Assembly (NCBI GenBank): GCA_032164245.1 | Contig: JAVMKO010000017.1 | Location: forward strand, 19,320,756-19,384,755 | Length of the DNA: 64,000 nucleotides | Origin: Sternotherus odoratus | Taxonomy: Eukaryota > Chordata > Testudines > Kinosternidae | Direction: 5' to 3' | The notes under the pieces: model-generated | The model's input: the letters and a program-made list of their open reading frames with translations, nothing else | Database searches by the model: none | What the model was told of the DNA's origin: nothing | Part shown: positions 25,101 through 36,619 of the stretch, piece by piece | Position numbering within the stretch: the first letter of the stretch is position 1 | Layout: each line of letters begins with the position of its first letter | Position numbers and translations under genes: made by a program

Positions 25101-27034
25101 GGGAGCACTATCACAGCACAGAGTGCCCATTAGGGGCACTGCTGCTCACACTTGGGGTCTTTTCCCATGTTGCCTTAAGGACTGTTCTAGTGGCTGGATT
25201 TGCAGAGGTTAGCAGCTTAGTGAAGCAGTTTAATGGAGATAACAAGGAATTTCACACCACTGAAGCCAGAGATAAGAGTCTGAATGAGATACAAGATTCC
25301 ACAGCTGGCATGGAGGGGGTCTCTGAGAAAGCAGAGCCTTTGATTCCTGGTTGTGAGGATGATGGACAGTACCGGGGTTCTTACCAAGCTGTCTTCAACC
25401 TTTTGACCCATGCTGAAAAGCACAGCCCTGAACACAAGTTCCTGTGCAGCCTGAGTATAGTAGCCATATGCAAGAAACTGCGAGAAGCAGATCTGACCAT
25501 TTTGAGTCAGGGGTCATGTGAGAGCCAGTCCAAACTGAAAGCACCTGTGAAGATGTCTGCTGAATTGTCTCCGGAGCTGAAGATTCTGGGAGAAGCAATG
25601 CTGAGGCATATGTTGCAGTTGCAATGTAATGCTCAAGCAGTGACTGCAATCCGGGAGTCAGGTCAGTGAGAAACTGTACTCTTCCTCTCTTGTCCTCGTT
25701 GGTTTGTCCTTTGGGAGGGATATAGCAAATGGATGAACACTCTTAAAGAGATCCCACTGCACTCGGGTAAACTTTGTGTACGTATCTTCTCTCCTGAAAA
25801 CCTCATAATCTCTTTTACAATGGAAACTTCCTTATTCTTTCCCAGTGGTATGTCCAACACAGAATCACACACATGTAGGGCTGGAAGGGACCTCAAGAAA
25901 TCATCAAGTTTACAGGACCAAGCCTGTAAACATCCTGCCAGATGTTTGTCCAGCCTGTTTTTAAAAACTAGTTTGAATTAAGGATATTTACTTTGTATAT
26001 TTTCACATTGGATGTTGACAGTTTGTGTTTTAACAGCTATAAAGCTTTTTGAATTTTAATGTCTACTGCCATTTAATGATTGTCTGATTCTCCCAATAAT
26101 TTCTCACAGCTGTGAAAATTTAAATCAATATAAATAGAAAAAAATGCTTATTACCCATAATTTTGCACACTCAAAAATTTAAATTGATAAAAATGGGGGG
26201 AAATGCTTAAAAATAGACATTTTGACACCATTAGATTTTTATCTTTTTATAATGTCAAGAATAATGGCATTATAGAGTAAACCATAGATAATTTGCTCTT
26301 GGTTTAGAAATAGGGAGAAATTATTTGGATGCAAAGATTTCTAAATTTATAATTTTAAGTTCTGTTTTTAAAAATATTTCAGTTAAATAGCAGCTAAGCC
26401 AATTGTTTAAACTTAATATTTGTATTATAATAGCATTCTAGAAGAATAGAATTTAGCTTCAGCAGTCTAGAAACTCTTTGCTTTCCCTGTGTATTCAAAT
26501 GGAGCTGATTACCCAACACCATCTCCACATGGTCAGACTGTGAGCCTGGCAGCCTTCAAATTTGTTTAGTAATTATTCTTTTATCACATTGAAACACCAA
26601 AAACTTTTTTTTTTTGGTGCTGGTGTTTTGCTGTGATTAGATTCAGTGCCTGGAATATGTGCAAAGTAGGTCACTAGGTCTGATTTCATGATATATTTAT
26701 TCCTTTTAATGTTGTGTGGTCTTTAGAGTCCGGAGACAGCATTATTGCAGATAGTGAGCAGGTGCGCCTGGCCACAGCCCTCTTCCCTGTCACCAGTCTT
26801 CTGAACCATTCCTGCGACCCTAATACTAGTGTAACTTTCAGTGGGACTGCTGTCACAGTCAGGGCATCGCAGCCAATCCCAAGAGGGCAAGAGATTTTCC
26901 ATTGCTATGGTAAGTTTCAGTCCCTTTCAGGAATACATAAGGTACACAAGTAACCTTTCACCTCTGCAACCCCTGTAGTATCATGGCCACAAGGATCACA
27001 TTTCCAAACATGTTTGGAGTGTCTCTGTTCTATT

Positions 27035-27092
<58 letters not shown>

Positions 27093-30000
27093 ACCTGGCG
27101 TCAATGACATCAGCATGAGACCTCCTACTCCTGTTTCTCTTAGTCACTCTCTAGTTGCATCTCAAGATGTGGGAGCCACAGCTCATAGCTCTGACATAGT
27201 CACTGAGCCACACCAATCCCTTCTTCAGTCCCATTGGTTTCACTGCAAGGCCTCAGATGTGGATGGGAAACCCAAAATGTAATGGAGCCATAGATTCTAT
27301 ATTCCCTATATAAAATCCATGGCAGGGTGGATTTTAGTCTGTAGTTGGGTATCCAACTTCTCTGCTTTCTTAATGTCGTCTCTTTGACTCGTTATCATCT
27401 CTTCGTAGGGCCTCACCGATGCAGAATGGGGGCTAGTGAGAGGCAGCAACGGCTCCTTTGTCAGTATTTCTTTGAGTGTCGATGCCAGGTGTGCCTGGAT
27501 GAGCTGGGGTCTGATGTCACAGGCATAGCAGTCACAAGGGATGTATTCTGCTGTTCTAGCTGCCATGCTTCAATGCAGGTAACTGTTTCATAATCACAAC
27601 TGTGTAATTTTTGAAGTGTTAGTAAATCTAAATGTTCTCTGCATTCTGGCATTGTACTGTAAGGGCAAGGTGGGGATCTGAGTCCAGGGCCCCTGCTCTT
27701 GGGACTAGGCAGAAGTGAGGGATGGTCTCATTATTCTCTGGCAACCCTCTTGGAAGGCTTGTACTTCTCCAGCCTGTCCAGAAGGAAAGATTGTCACAGT
27801 CAAAGGGTCCCACTCAAGTAGTTTTCTCCCCCACCGCACCCCCAATCCTCCAGATGTTTGGAACCCCTGAATGTGTCTGCGTTGTGCCCTTTTTCTCAGT
27901 AATCCCTTCACACAACTCACTTCTCAAGGAAGGTTTATAAACTAAAAACAGTCCTCCTAGGCCCCGAACAGGATGTGTGCATTATTCTCTTGAGCAAGCA
28001 CAAGGTCCTATGATCTTTGTCTTAATCCTCCACCAGGCTCACGGTCTCTTTTTCCCTTGTTCTGCTCTTGTCTTTAGATTGTAAACTCTGAGGGTAGAGT
28101 CTCTGTTTTTGTAAAGTACCCTGCACAGCCCTGTCATTGTTTTACTTCTAAAACAGCTGTTGAGCCATGAGTCTTCCAGAGAGGGAAGAAAGTGTATTTT
28201 CTATGATGATTAATGGGGTGGCACATGCCCTATTTTGGCCTTATCTAAGTGGGCTCAGGCTGGCACCAGTGCCAGGGCTACTCCTTCAGCTTTCTTCCAG
28301 AGCTCTGAAGATCTAACACCAGCGCATGGACAGGCCCCTTTGTTTAAAATATGGCTGGGAAACAGGGTAATAGCTACAGGGATGTAGAGATACACAACTC
28401 GGTGTTTTCTCTGTGCAGAAATTATTGTAAAGGGGACTTGGTCTAGATAACACCCCTTGCATGCAGGGGACGGGACTAGAAGACTCTTGAGATCCCTATG
28501 ATTCTGTGACTTCCACAGGGGGAAGATGTGCTTCGTTGTTCCAATGGTGCTTGTACGCTATTGGTTAGCAGGGATTACCTCCTACACCAGTTATGGAACC
28601 TTCAGCAGCAAGTTCAAACAGCACTGGGACTTCTCAAAGACAGCCAGCCCAGTAAGAGAGTCTGATCTGTCTTGGACCTTGTTCAGTTCTTTACACAAGT
28701 ACAAGTAATCTTTATAGCAAGATCCTGGTCCCAGCCACCAGATGGCAGTTTTGCCCAACCATTTAGTCACTGCTGATATGAAGCTGAAATCCCTGGGAGC
28801 TCGGTTGCTAATGTGCTGATCAGACGAGGAGGCTAAATCTCACGTTTGCTCCTCTGGAATATAAGGGAGTTCAGGGAAATATTAAAGAGTTAGGCCCAGA
28901 CCCTATGTTCCAGAAGGCTCCCTGGCCCCTGGTGACACAGCATTAGGCTAGCCGGGCTTCAGACTGAAATAGAAATGGTGACCTTCGCTAATTCTGCAAG
29001 AGCAGCATATAAAGTCCAGGGCTAACTGCTCAAGGCTGTGGGGCGGGAATAGAGTGGATCCAATTTCACTTCACAGATCATGGCTAGCTGGCAACTGGCA
29101 CCTGGAATGGCCAATTGCTTTTGTTCCCTGGTTTAGGGATCTGGGGCAAAAATCTGTTGGATGATTTAGTTGGGGTTGGTCCTGCTTTGAGCAGGGGGTT
29201 GGACTACATACCTCCTGAGGTCTCTTCTAACCCTGAGATTCTATGATTTGCAGATCAGGCTCTTGAGCTGCTGCTGAGGTGCCGGATGGATGCTGAGAAC
29301 TTCCTGTCTGCAGAGCACATGCTGGTGGGCGAGATTGAGGATCACCTGGCACAGGGTTATGCCACACTTGGTAAGATGTCTTCCTGTCCCCTCGGGTCAT
29401 TTTCTTATGGCTGGCCTATTAATTCTAATGTCAGTAGAAGGAGCTTCCCTGAATGGTCTGTTCCCTTTCTCACCTCCCTTCTCTCATTGCAGCCCACTAA
29501 ACTGACATAGTAGAATCTTCTTAGGAATCTAGTTTTATCCACAAGCTCTATTCCCAGCCAACAGGGACTGGCTGTGTGACCTTGGGTGCCTTTGTTTCCC
29601 ACTCTGTACAATGAGGATAACACCCCTCTGTTACCTCCCAGAAGGACACTGAGTCTTAGTTCAATAAGGTTGTAAAGTCCTTTGAGTTCCTTCCGTGGCA
29701 GTGGCTATAGAAAGGGAGCGATAATAATCCATTCTCTTTTTGGCCAGGAAAGTGGCAGGAAGCTGCGAGGCACCTGCAGTGCAGCATTCAAATTGTGGAA
29801 GCTCACCATGGACCGTGCAGTGTGGAAACAGGTCATGAGCTCTTCAAACTGGCACAGATCCTCTTCAATGGGTAAAGAGCCCCATTTCCACAATCTCACC
29901 CTTCATCTCTTCCAATCATAGAATATCAGGGTTGGAAGGGGCCTCAGGAGATCATGTAGTCCAGTCTGCTGCTCAAAGCAGGACCAATCCGGCTGTCCCT

Positions 30001-31021
30001 AACAGATTTCTGCCCCAGATCTGTAAATGGTCCCCTCAAGGATTGAGATCACAACCCTGGGTTTAGCAGGCCAATGCTCAAACCACTGAGCTATCCCTTT
30101 CCTGCTTTAGTCCATGTGCCTTGGGTCTCTGAGATGGGGATGTAGTAGAAAGTCCTTGGCATCATTAGTCCCTTTGAAGATGTGTTCCAGGACTCCTGGA
30201 TATTCCGGCAAAGGGGAAACACCTGCCCTTTATCCAGGAAGAGATGGAGACTGAAAAGTATTTGCATCAAATGAAAGTTTCCTTCAATTGGCTAAGGGCT
30301 CCACAACCATCTTGTGTTCCTTTTGACACCCTTCCCACCCATTCCTCTGTTCCACTCCTGTCCTATCGTCCCCTTTCCTGTTACTGATTCTCTGGCATCC
30401 CAGGTACTGTGGAGTGTTCAGGCCCCAATACTACAGTGCTGCTGACACTTCCTTTCAAAGTGACAGTGCCCCAGATGATTTCTCTTCTAACCATTGACCA
30501 GCAGATCCAATTACTTTTTTTGTAGACCCCCTTTTTTTTTTTTACCAGTATTTCTGGTTTGTCTCCCACCTTGGCAAGACTGGCAATAAGATAATATGGC
30601 TGTTTTTCTAAGGGTGAAGCACTTTGAGTTCCCCTAGCTAAAACAGAGGGTATTTACCTGTTAGTGATGGGATGTGGGGGTGAATCCTACCCCTGTGATC
30701 AGAGAATTTCTGCCTCAGTGAAAGAAGGAAGATGTGCCTGAGCTCTCCTGGGTTAGGGGGAAATAGAGGAAAGGACGAAGGATACTGAATGAATGGCTTC
30801 ATCAAATGTGCTGAGGGAAGTTTGTCCCCTAAATCTTTCTCACACTTCTTCCCTCTTACTTCAGGTTTGCAGTGTCTGAAGCTCTGTGCACAATTCAAAG
30901 AGCAGAGACGGTTTTGTCTGTGCACTGCGGCCCTCAGAGTGCCCAGGTCCAGGAACTGCAGGAGATGAGAGCCTGTCTGCTGGAGCTGCCCAGAAGCCTC
31001 CTTCACAGGTTGAGTGACTAA
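21739..31021 (+). CDS. SMYD4: SET and MYND domain protein 4 (SMYD4), complete
   Basis: SMYD-family putative protein-lysine methyltransferase. Ten coding exons join in frame: 21739-21872, 21954-22098, 23389-23469, 24491-25661, 26727-26909, 27409-27578, 28519-28651, 29254-29370, 29748-29871 and 30865-31021, giving 804 aa, the same length I recall for human SMYD4. The order is an N-terminal TPR-like region (about 1-180), the first part of SET, a MYND zinc finger in exon 4 (CHRC, CGGC, YAKYC, SEKC and the distal H and C), the SET catalytic core (NHSCDPNTS and HCYG, exon 5), post-SET cysteines (exon 6), then C-terminal TPR-like helices. The start MDLPVEKW matches human MDLPVDEW. Exons 7 and 8 have acceptors abutting CR1/SINE tails. 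No polyadenylation AATAAA lies before 31800. Confidence 0.97.
22620..23185 (-). mobile_element. CR1 LINE 3' fragment, antisense in SMYD4 intron 2
   Basis: The plus-strand text (GACCTCCTACAGAACACAGG, GAGAATCCACCATGTCCTTA, CCCCTGTTTATACATCCAAG) is the complement of a CR1-type 3' region common in turtles and crocodilians. It is decayed and non-coding. Confidence 0.8.
25858..25970 (-). mobile_element. CR1 3' tail, antisense in SMYD4 intron 4
   Basis: ACAGAATCACACACATGTAGGGCTGGAAGGGACCTC and the following bases match the complement of the classic CR1 3' end. The next 400 bp (about 26030-26450) are AT-rich with nothing recognisable. Confidence 0.75.
27037..27092. repeat. (TG)n microsatellite in SMYD4 intron 5
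   Basis: About 26 TG units end in a short GCGCGC segment. Confidence 0.95.
28437..28509 (+). mobile_element. CR1 3' tail directly upstream of SMYD4 exon 7
   Basis: The segment contains GGGGACGGGACTAGAAGACT, then CTTGAGATCCCTATGATTCT, the conserved CR1 3' end in the sense orientation. It stops 9 bp before the AG of the exon 7 acceptor at 28518, so it lies in the region that normally holds the branch site and pyrimidine tract. Confidence 0.75.
29131..29250 (+). mobile_element. 5'-truncated SINE/CR1 tail directly upstream of SMYD4 exon 8
   Basis: The text GGGATCTGGGGCAAAAATCT, then CTTTGAGCAGGGGGTTGGAC and CCTGAGATTCTATGATTT is the 3' half of the same SINE seen at 8732 and 29915, here in the sense direction. 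It ends at the CAG acceptor of exon 8 (29251-29253). A consensus branch point TTCTAAC, with its adenosine at 29230, lies inside the repeat. Confidence 0.85.
29915..30095 (-). mobile_element. tRNA-derived SINE with CR1-like tail (antisense)
   Basis: Near full-length copy in SMYD4 intron 9. On the minus strand it has ATAGCTCAGTGGTTTGAGC (A-box-like), GGTTGTGATCTCAATCC (B-box-like, mutated) and the CR1-like tail ending GATATTCTATGAT. Confidence 0.85.
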
Positions 31022-31641
31022 CCAAGGAAGCTGCAGTGCTGAGCTCTCCTCAGGAAGCTAAGCTCCATGTGGCAGGGCAGCCATGCACACAAGGCCTGGC
31101 TACAAGCTGGGTGAGCTCTGAAATGTCCCTGGGGAGGGCCAGGGAATGAAGCTGATCACTGCTAATGTGGGAGAAGACGCCACAGTGGTACTGACAGAAG
31201 GGCTGTCTCATAGAAACGATTGTTGCTGTAGAGTTTCTTAGCATGCCTTTGAGAGCCCATTATGTGTTGTTTTCTCAAGTTGTGGTTCTTCCCTGGAGAG
31301 TTAAATGTTGGCCCTGTGCACCCCGGCCCCCCCACTCACCACTGTTGTTTGCTTTCAAAAACTATAAAATGCTTGCCTGCCATTCAGCACACCTATTCCT
31401 GCGAACATGAGACACACAGGGCTGGAATGAGGCAGGCAGCAGGCTGGGAAATGTAGAGCCACAAGATGAAGGGGATGCAATAGAACTTGGGCCGGAACAA
31501 TGAGGCTCACCCGAGGGGACACATGGTGATGTTGGAGGAACTCTGGGAAACTGGTATGGGAGTCCCAATGCAAACCGAACCAGGGCCTGTGTTACAAGGG
31601 AGAACACTGCGGCACTTTTAGATGTTTCTGGTAAAAGCTCT
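31022..31641. other. Convergent intergenic segment between SMYD4 and SERPINF1
   Basis: The DNA between the two 3' ends shows no further gene. On the plus strand there is no AATAAA; a weak TATAAA hexamer occurs at 31364-31369, and the first AATAAA is at 31800-31805, inside the SERPINF1 last exon. The SMYD4 3' UTR must therefore use a variant signal here or extend antisense into SERPINF1. Confidence 0.6.
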
Positions 31642-31647
31642 TTTATT
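31642..31647 (-). terminator. SERPINF1 polyadenylation signal
   Basis: AATAAA on the minus strand (TTTATT on plus), about 125 nt after the SERPINF1 stop codon, giving a short 3' UTR. Confidence 0.75.
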
Positions 31648-31769
31648 GCAGCATGTAGGCATAAGATTTGCAAGTTAAAACCTGTGCAGCAGAGCAGGGA
31701 CCCAACATCTTTCCCAGTTACCCCAGCCTTTCTGGAGGACTCTAACATTGCAGGCTGCTGTCCAGGGAG

Positions 31770-34700
31770 CTAAGTGCTCCTGGGGTCCAGGATTTTGCCA
31801 ATAAAGAGGAGGGTTCCCGTGGTGTCATCCCGCAGCACAAATAGGAAAGGTCTGTCCAGATGGTAGTCGAGGGGGAAGGTCAGGCGAGCAGCATTCGCTA
31901 CAGGGTTTGGTGTGGATCTTGCCCCATCTTCATTTAGTTCCAGGATGGCCTTGTGTTGCACATGAGAGAGCTTGGTGGATTTGGGAGAAATCTTGCTGAA
32001 GTCAGGTGATGTGAAGAGCGACTGGAGCCCTATGGGAAAGGAGGAAGATTCCATTAGCTGGGAAGTAGGGGCCGTCTGGGAGGGCAAGTGGACAGTGCTT
32101 CAGATTGGGGCAGTACTACTAGTGCTGCAAGGGGAGGAGTCATAGGTAGGGTCGGCAGCCCTCCAGGATTGGCCTGGAGTTTCCAGGAATTAGATTGTCA
32201 TGTGATGAAATCTCCAGGAATGCATCCAGCCAGAATTGGCCACCCTAATCGTAAGGCCCATTGAGGGATGATGGGAGTGGGCCCCAGGCAGAGCCTGTGT
32301 GAGAGAAGGAAGCATGAGCTGCAGTTGTCAATGAAGTCCATACATATGACAGCAGGAGCTAGCTTGTGACCATTGGCTGCTTGTTCTCAGGAAGCTGGCA
32401 GAGCAGCTCTGCTCGCTGCTCTGAGCTCCAGCTGCCTACAGGGGGCCATGCTGTGTACATACTCATCTCCTGCAATGTGCTACTGAGTGCCTCCTCGGAG
32501 CTCAGCTTCAGCTTGGGTATGCTCAGCACAGCGTGAATGGTCTTCAGCTCCCTGTCTATGTCACGGACAAACTCCGAGGTAAGACTCTCCTCAATGAGGG
32601 TCATGTTCTGGGTCACCTTCTGTGGCAGGAAGAACATAGCACTGACACCGCCCATCAGTGGTAGTTGGGCAATCTGGAAGGGTAGTAAAAAAAGAGCAAG
32701 TTATCTCTAAACACACCCGCAGAATCTCCCAGGGCCAGCTGTGGTCTCTGAACCTTGGTTGGCCAGCCAGCCACTCTACCTAACATGTTCGTTCTTCCTT
32801 CCCACCCTGCTTATCTGCTATACCACAAGTCCCTCTTGCCCCTCCCTAATGCAGACTTCTGCCCTAAACCCTGTCTCTTTTGCTGTGAGAGGGAATGCAA
32901 AATGCAACCTCTCTCCTGTGTGAATCCGTACTGAATTGCAGTATTGCAGGAAGGGTGCCGTGGAATTCTCAGCTGGAATTTTTACCCTTCTACTGATGCT
33001 ATACTATACACAGCCCCCCCAGTTCTGGGAGTCTGACCCAGGGTCAGACCTGTCTAGCTCACTAGCAACCTTTCCAGCTATTTCAGGAACAGCCTTGATG
33101 AATTCCCAGAAGCAGCACTTCCCTCCCCTCTGAGGGAGGATGCTTACCAGAGGGTGGAGCTCCATTAGGAACCACATGGTAAAGTGAATAACTTGCCACT
33201 TTTTGAAAGGCAGTGAGTGAGTCAGAGAGAAACTTCTACCAGAGCCTGTCCTTCCCTGCGACCTGTCACTTCCCCCCTGCCCAGCTGGGGCTGGCTGTAC
33301 AGACTGGAAAGACCTTTGTGCTACTTAAAGCTGCAGTTGCTTGCTGTATGATCATGGGGATGTGGAGCTCTCTGAGCAAGCCCAGAGCTCTGCCCTGGTG
33401 TACACTGTACACAAGAGTTACAGGAGTTTGGTGTGAGGGGCAGAACTCGCCCTCTAGTGGGGGGAACTAGTGAGTGAAGATGGATCTTTCACTAGGCTTG
33501 GGTGGGAGGATTTTGCAGTGGCTTCACCTGACCTTGCAGTCGAGTTCTGAGTCCAAGCCATATCGCAGTATGGCTTTGGGGTCCGACATCATGGGCACCT
33601 TCACGGATCTGTCTTCATCCAGGTGGAAGTCCTGCAGCACAGTCTTTGTAGGGTCAAACTTAGTCTCCCACTGTCCTATTTTTAAAAATAACACCGGAAC
33701 GTTCAGGAATAATGGGAAAACCTGAGGCCTGGGTGTGTAGCCAGTGGAATGGTATTGTGGTTTCATACGTGAAATAGCCCTGCTTCCGGGGATTGGCGTG
33801 GTAAGCAGAGAATGATAGAGGTCAGAGAGCCAGTTACTGGGATCAGCTATACTTGCAACTTTGTCTTATTGTTACTGTTGGCTCTCTAGTCCCTTCCATC
33901 CCATCTGAGGTTTGGCCAAATTGGACACGAAGTCAGTTGACACATGCTGGTTGGGTGGAGGAGCAGTGGGAGAGAGCTGATAGTTATCATTACATAAATA
34001 AATATTTTATACTTTAGCAGTACTTGTATTTGTGCATATAATCTCCACCTACTCTTTGGGTATTTGCTCATTGTCTTGAATTGTTAACACAGTCCCTGGC
34101 CTGGAGAGTTCGGGAGTACCCAGCACAATGTGGCCCTGAGCCTGACTAGGCCAATAGCTGCTCTTGGAATGTAATTCTTGATGTCTGGATTCCCTAAAAC
34201 AACTCCCCAATATCTCCTGTCCATGGAGAGGGGTTCTGTGGCAGGCATAGTCCTATCTGAACTCTTGATGAACTCCTTCCATTGGGCAGGACATTCCATC
34301 TTTCATCCTACATGCTTTCACTTTCCTCTTTCCCTGATCCCTTTTTGCAAGCAAAGTCCAGACTCAGCTTCCTGTGAGCAGTGACTCCTCCCCTGGGGAA
34401 GTTCTTTCCACATTCATCAGGCATCTGGTCCACCTCCTTTACTAAAGTCACAGTAGAGAATCTATATCCCTGTGTTCAAAGAAATTTCCTCCTGTCTTTT
34501 TGCCTACCTCTTCAATGTGACTTTCCCTCCTGTGTTTTCTGGCATACAAATAGGAGACACTCAAACCCCCCCATCCCCTGGCATGAACGACAGTAAGCTC
34601 TTACCTTTGAAATAAGCTGCCCCGATGAGGAAGATGCTGATGCCTGTAGGGATCTCCTTCAGGAATTTGACAATCTTTCCCTTGCTCTGCTGTTGCACCC

Positions 34701-36619
34701 AGTTGTTGATGTCTTGAAGGTCTGATTGGGCATTGCCAGTCAGCAACTTGGGCCGTGCTCCATAGGACTTCTCCAGCTGGCTCACAAACCCCATTTTCAT
34801 TCTCAGTTCTGAGGGGCAGAAAGACCATTACTGCAGCCTACTCTCTCTACCAGAGATGAAATCCCAAGGCAATGAGGTACAGCTGAAGGCTTGGCAGTGA
34901 GCAACCCATGCCCTCTCCTGACATAGTTACAGCTGTGTAAGTCCAAGTCTTCTAAATACCCATTGTTGTGATACACAGGCATGTGCAAACACCTAAAGGG
35001 TCTGACTAAAGCTGTGTGGGGAACTGATGAATTTATCTAAGTTGCACAGCCACATCCTATGCTGTGGTCTGGAAAAACCTTCAACTAATGGGTAAAGGTG
35101 GGAGATAGGGACCGAAAGCCCACCTGTAGCTGCCACCCCTTTGGTGTCTGACTCTAGCCCTGACCCTACGCTAGCTATATGATTACAGCTTATTGAGGAG
35201 TTTGAATCCTCCTCAAGCCATCAGGTTGACTGGGGGAAGTGGGAGATTTTAGCCTTCTTATCAAGATGGTCTAGAGCAGAGTGAAACATGACATTTTAAC
35301 TGACCAAACAGTCCTAGATGATCTGTCTTCCAGCCTGGGGCTGATCATTACTGTAAAGCAAAAGATATAATCAAACTGTATCTGGAATTGAAAATACATC
35401 TGAGGGCTCTTGGGAGGTAGGCACAGCTAGAGTGAGGCTTAGAGAGGAGATGAAATTATCAAAGCAAGTTCTTCTTGGGTCCCTTCTGTGCCAGCAGCTC
35501 TGTTGCCACGTGTCCTGCTGGCACTTCTTTTCCAAGCTCTATAGAGGGGCCCCTATAGAGCACAGCACAGGGCAGAAACAGTCCCCTAACTGAAGCCGGG
35601 GGTGCCTGCGACCGTTACCCATCCCTTCTGCTCTAGTGACTGCTGCTCAGGAACAAAACCAGATTGACATAGGCGGGTGAAGAAAGGTTTTTACTTCTCT
35701 CCACAACAATGCGGGTGGCACTTCTTAGGCCCTTTACAGGTGCAGTGATGCTGGCCAACAGCTCCTTGTAGGTGTTGTGGACCTCAGCTTTGTTAAGCAG
35801 GTCGTAGAAGAGAGTACGAGAAATCAGGTCTTCTGTTCGCTCTCCAGCACCTGTCAACCATAAATAAAGGCACATGAGACCCCCCTCCAGCCATGCAGCA
35901 GTAGGCATGAGGAGGAGGAGGAGGGACTCACCTAGTAAAAGGCCAGAGAGTGCGGTAGCCACGCTGAAGGGAGACAGTAGCACATTGGTGGTGGGAGTCT
36001 TGCCCGACTTCTGGCGATATAGGTCATAGCCAAAGTTGGAGACTGCAGCTGCCAGTTTGTTTACAGAGCTTTTGTAGAAGGGATCTTCCTCCTCAGCGGC
36101 CTCTGTGTTGCCTCCTTCAGGGGTCCCGGAGTCCTTGCAGACACAAGAAACACTTCTTTAGAATTGCAGTGTGTCAGAATGCAGGAGCAGTAATGATAGC
36201 TAGAGAACTGTTCACCTTCCTAGTGCTTTACAGGCATTCCTCTGTAAGCTGGGGAAGAACTGGCCTTGTTTTACCTTTGGGAAAACAGAGGGTCACAGAG
36301 TATGTCATAGGCAGAGCGGGGAATACAACCCCGTCCTCCCTGATGTACCTACTGGAGAGTCCACCATGCTTTTACCTAGGCAGAGCAAGACTTACCTTTC
36401 CCATTTCATTGCCCATTATGGTCCTAGGTTGTCCTTGGCACCTCTGGAGGATGGTGCTTAATAGTCCCATTTAGAATTTTAATTTTGGAAGTTTTATGCT
36501 CCAGGTTTCTCACTCTCCTTGTCCTGTTTTGTCACTCTCACCTGCTCTGTAGCCAAGTCCTGAGATCTGCTGGGGGAAGCTAGGAGCCCTAGCCACAGGA
36601 GAACAACCAGAGTCTGCAT
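31770..36619 (-). CDS. SERPINF1: Pigment epithelium-derived factor (SERPINF1), complete
   Basis: Secreted non-inhibitory serpin; mammalian PEDF is anti-angiogenic and neurotrophic and binds collagen. Seven coding exons: 36542-36619, 35932-36133, 35695-35850, 34605-34808, 33533-33675, 32463-32673 and 31770-32029, giving 417 aa against 418 in human. The protein starts with a signal peptide ([14 protein letters not shown], cleavage near SRSQ), then an acidic stretch ([11 protein letters not shown]), the serpin core ([28 protein letters not shown]), the QNMT glycosylation sequon at the position of the human NLT site, and the serpin C-terminal signature [19 protein letters not shown]. The acceptor CTTCTAG 8 bp before the ATG implies an upstream untranslated exon, as in human. 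It is followed tandemly by SERPINF2 on the same strand. Confidence 0.97.
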
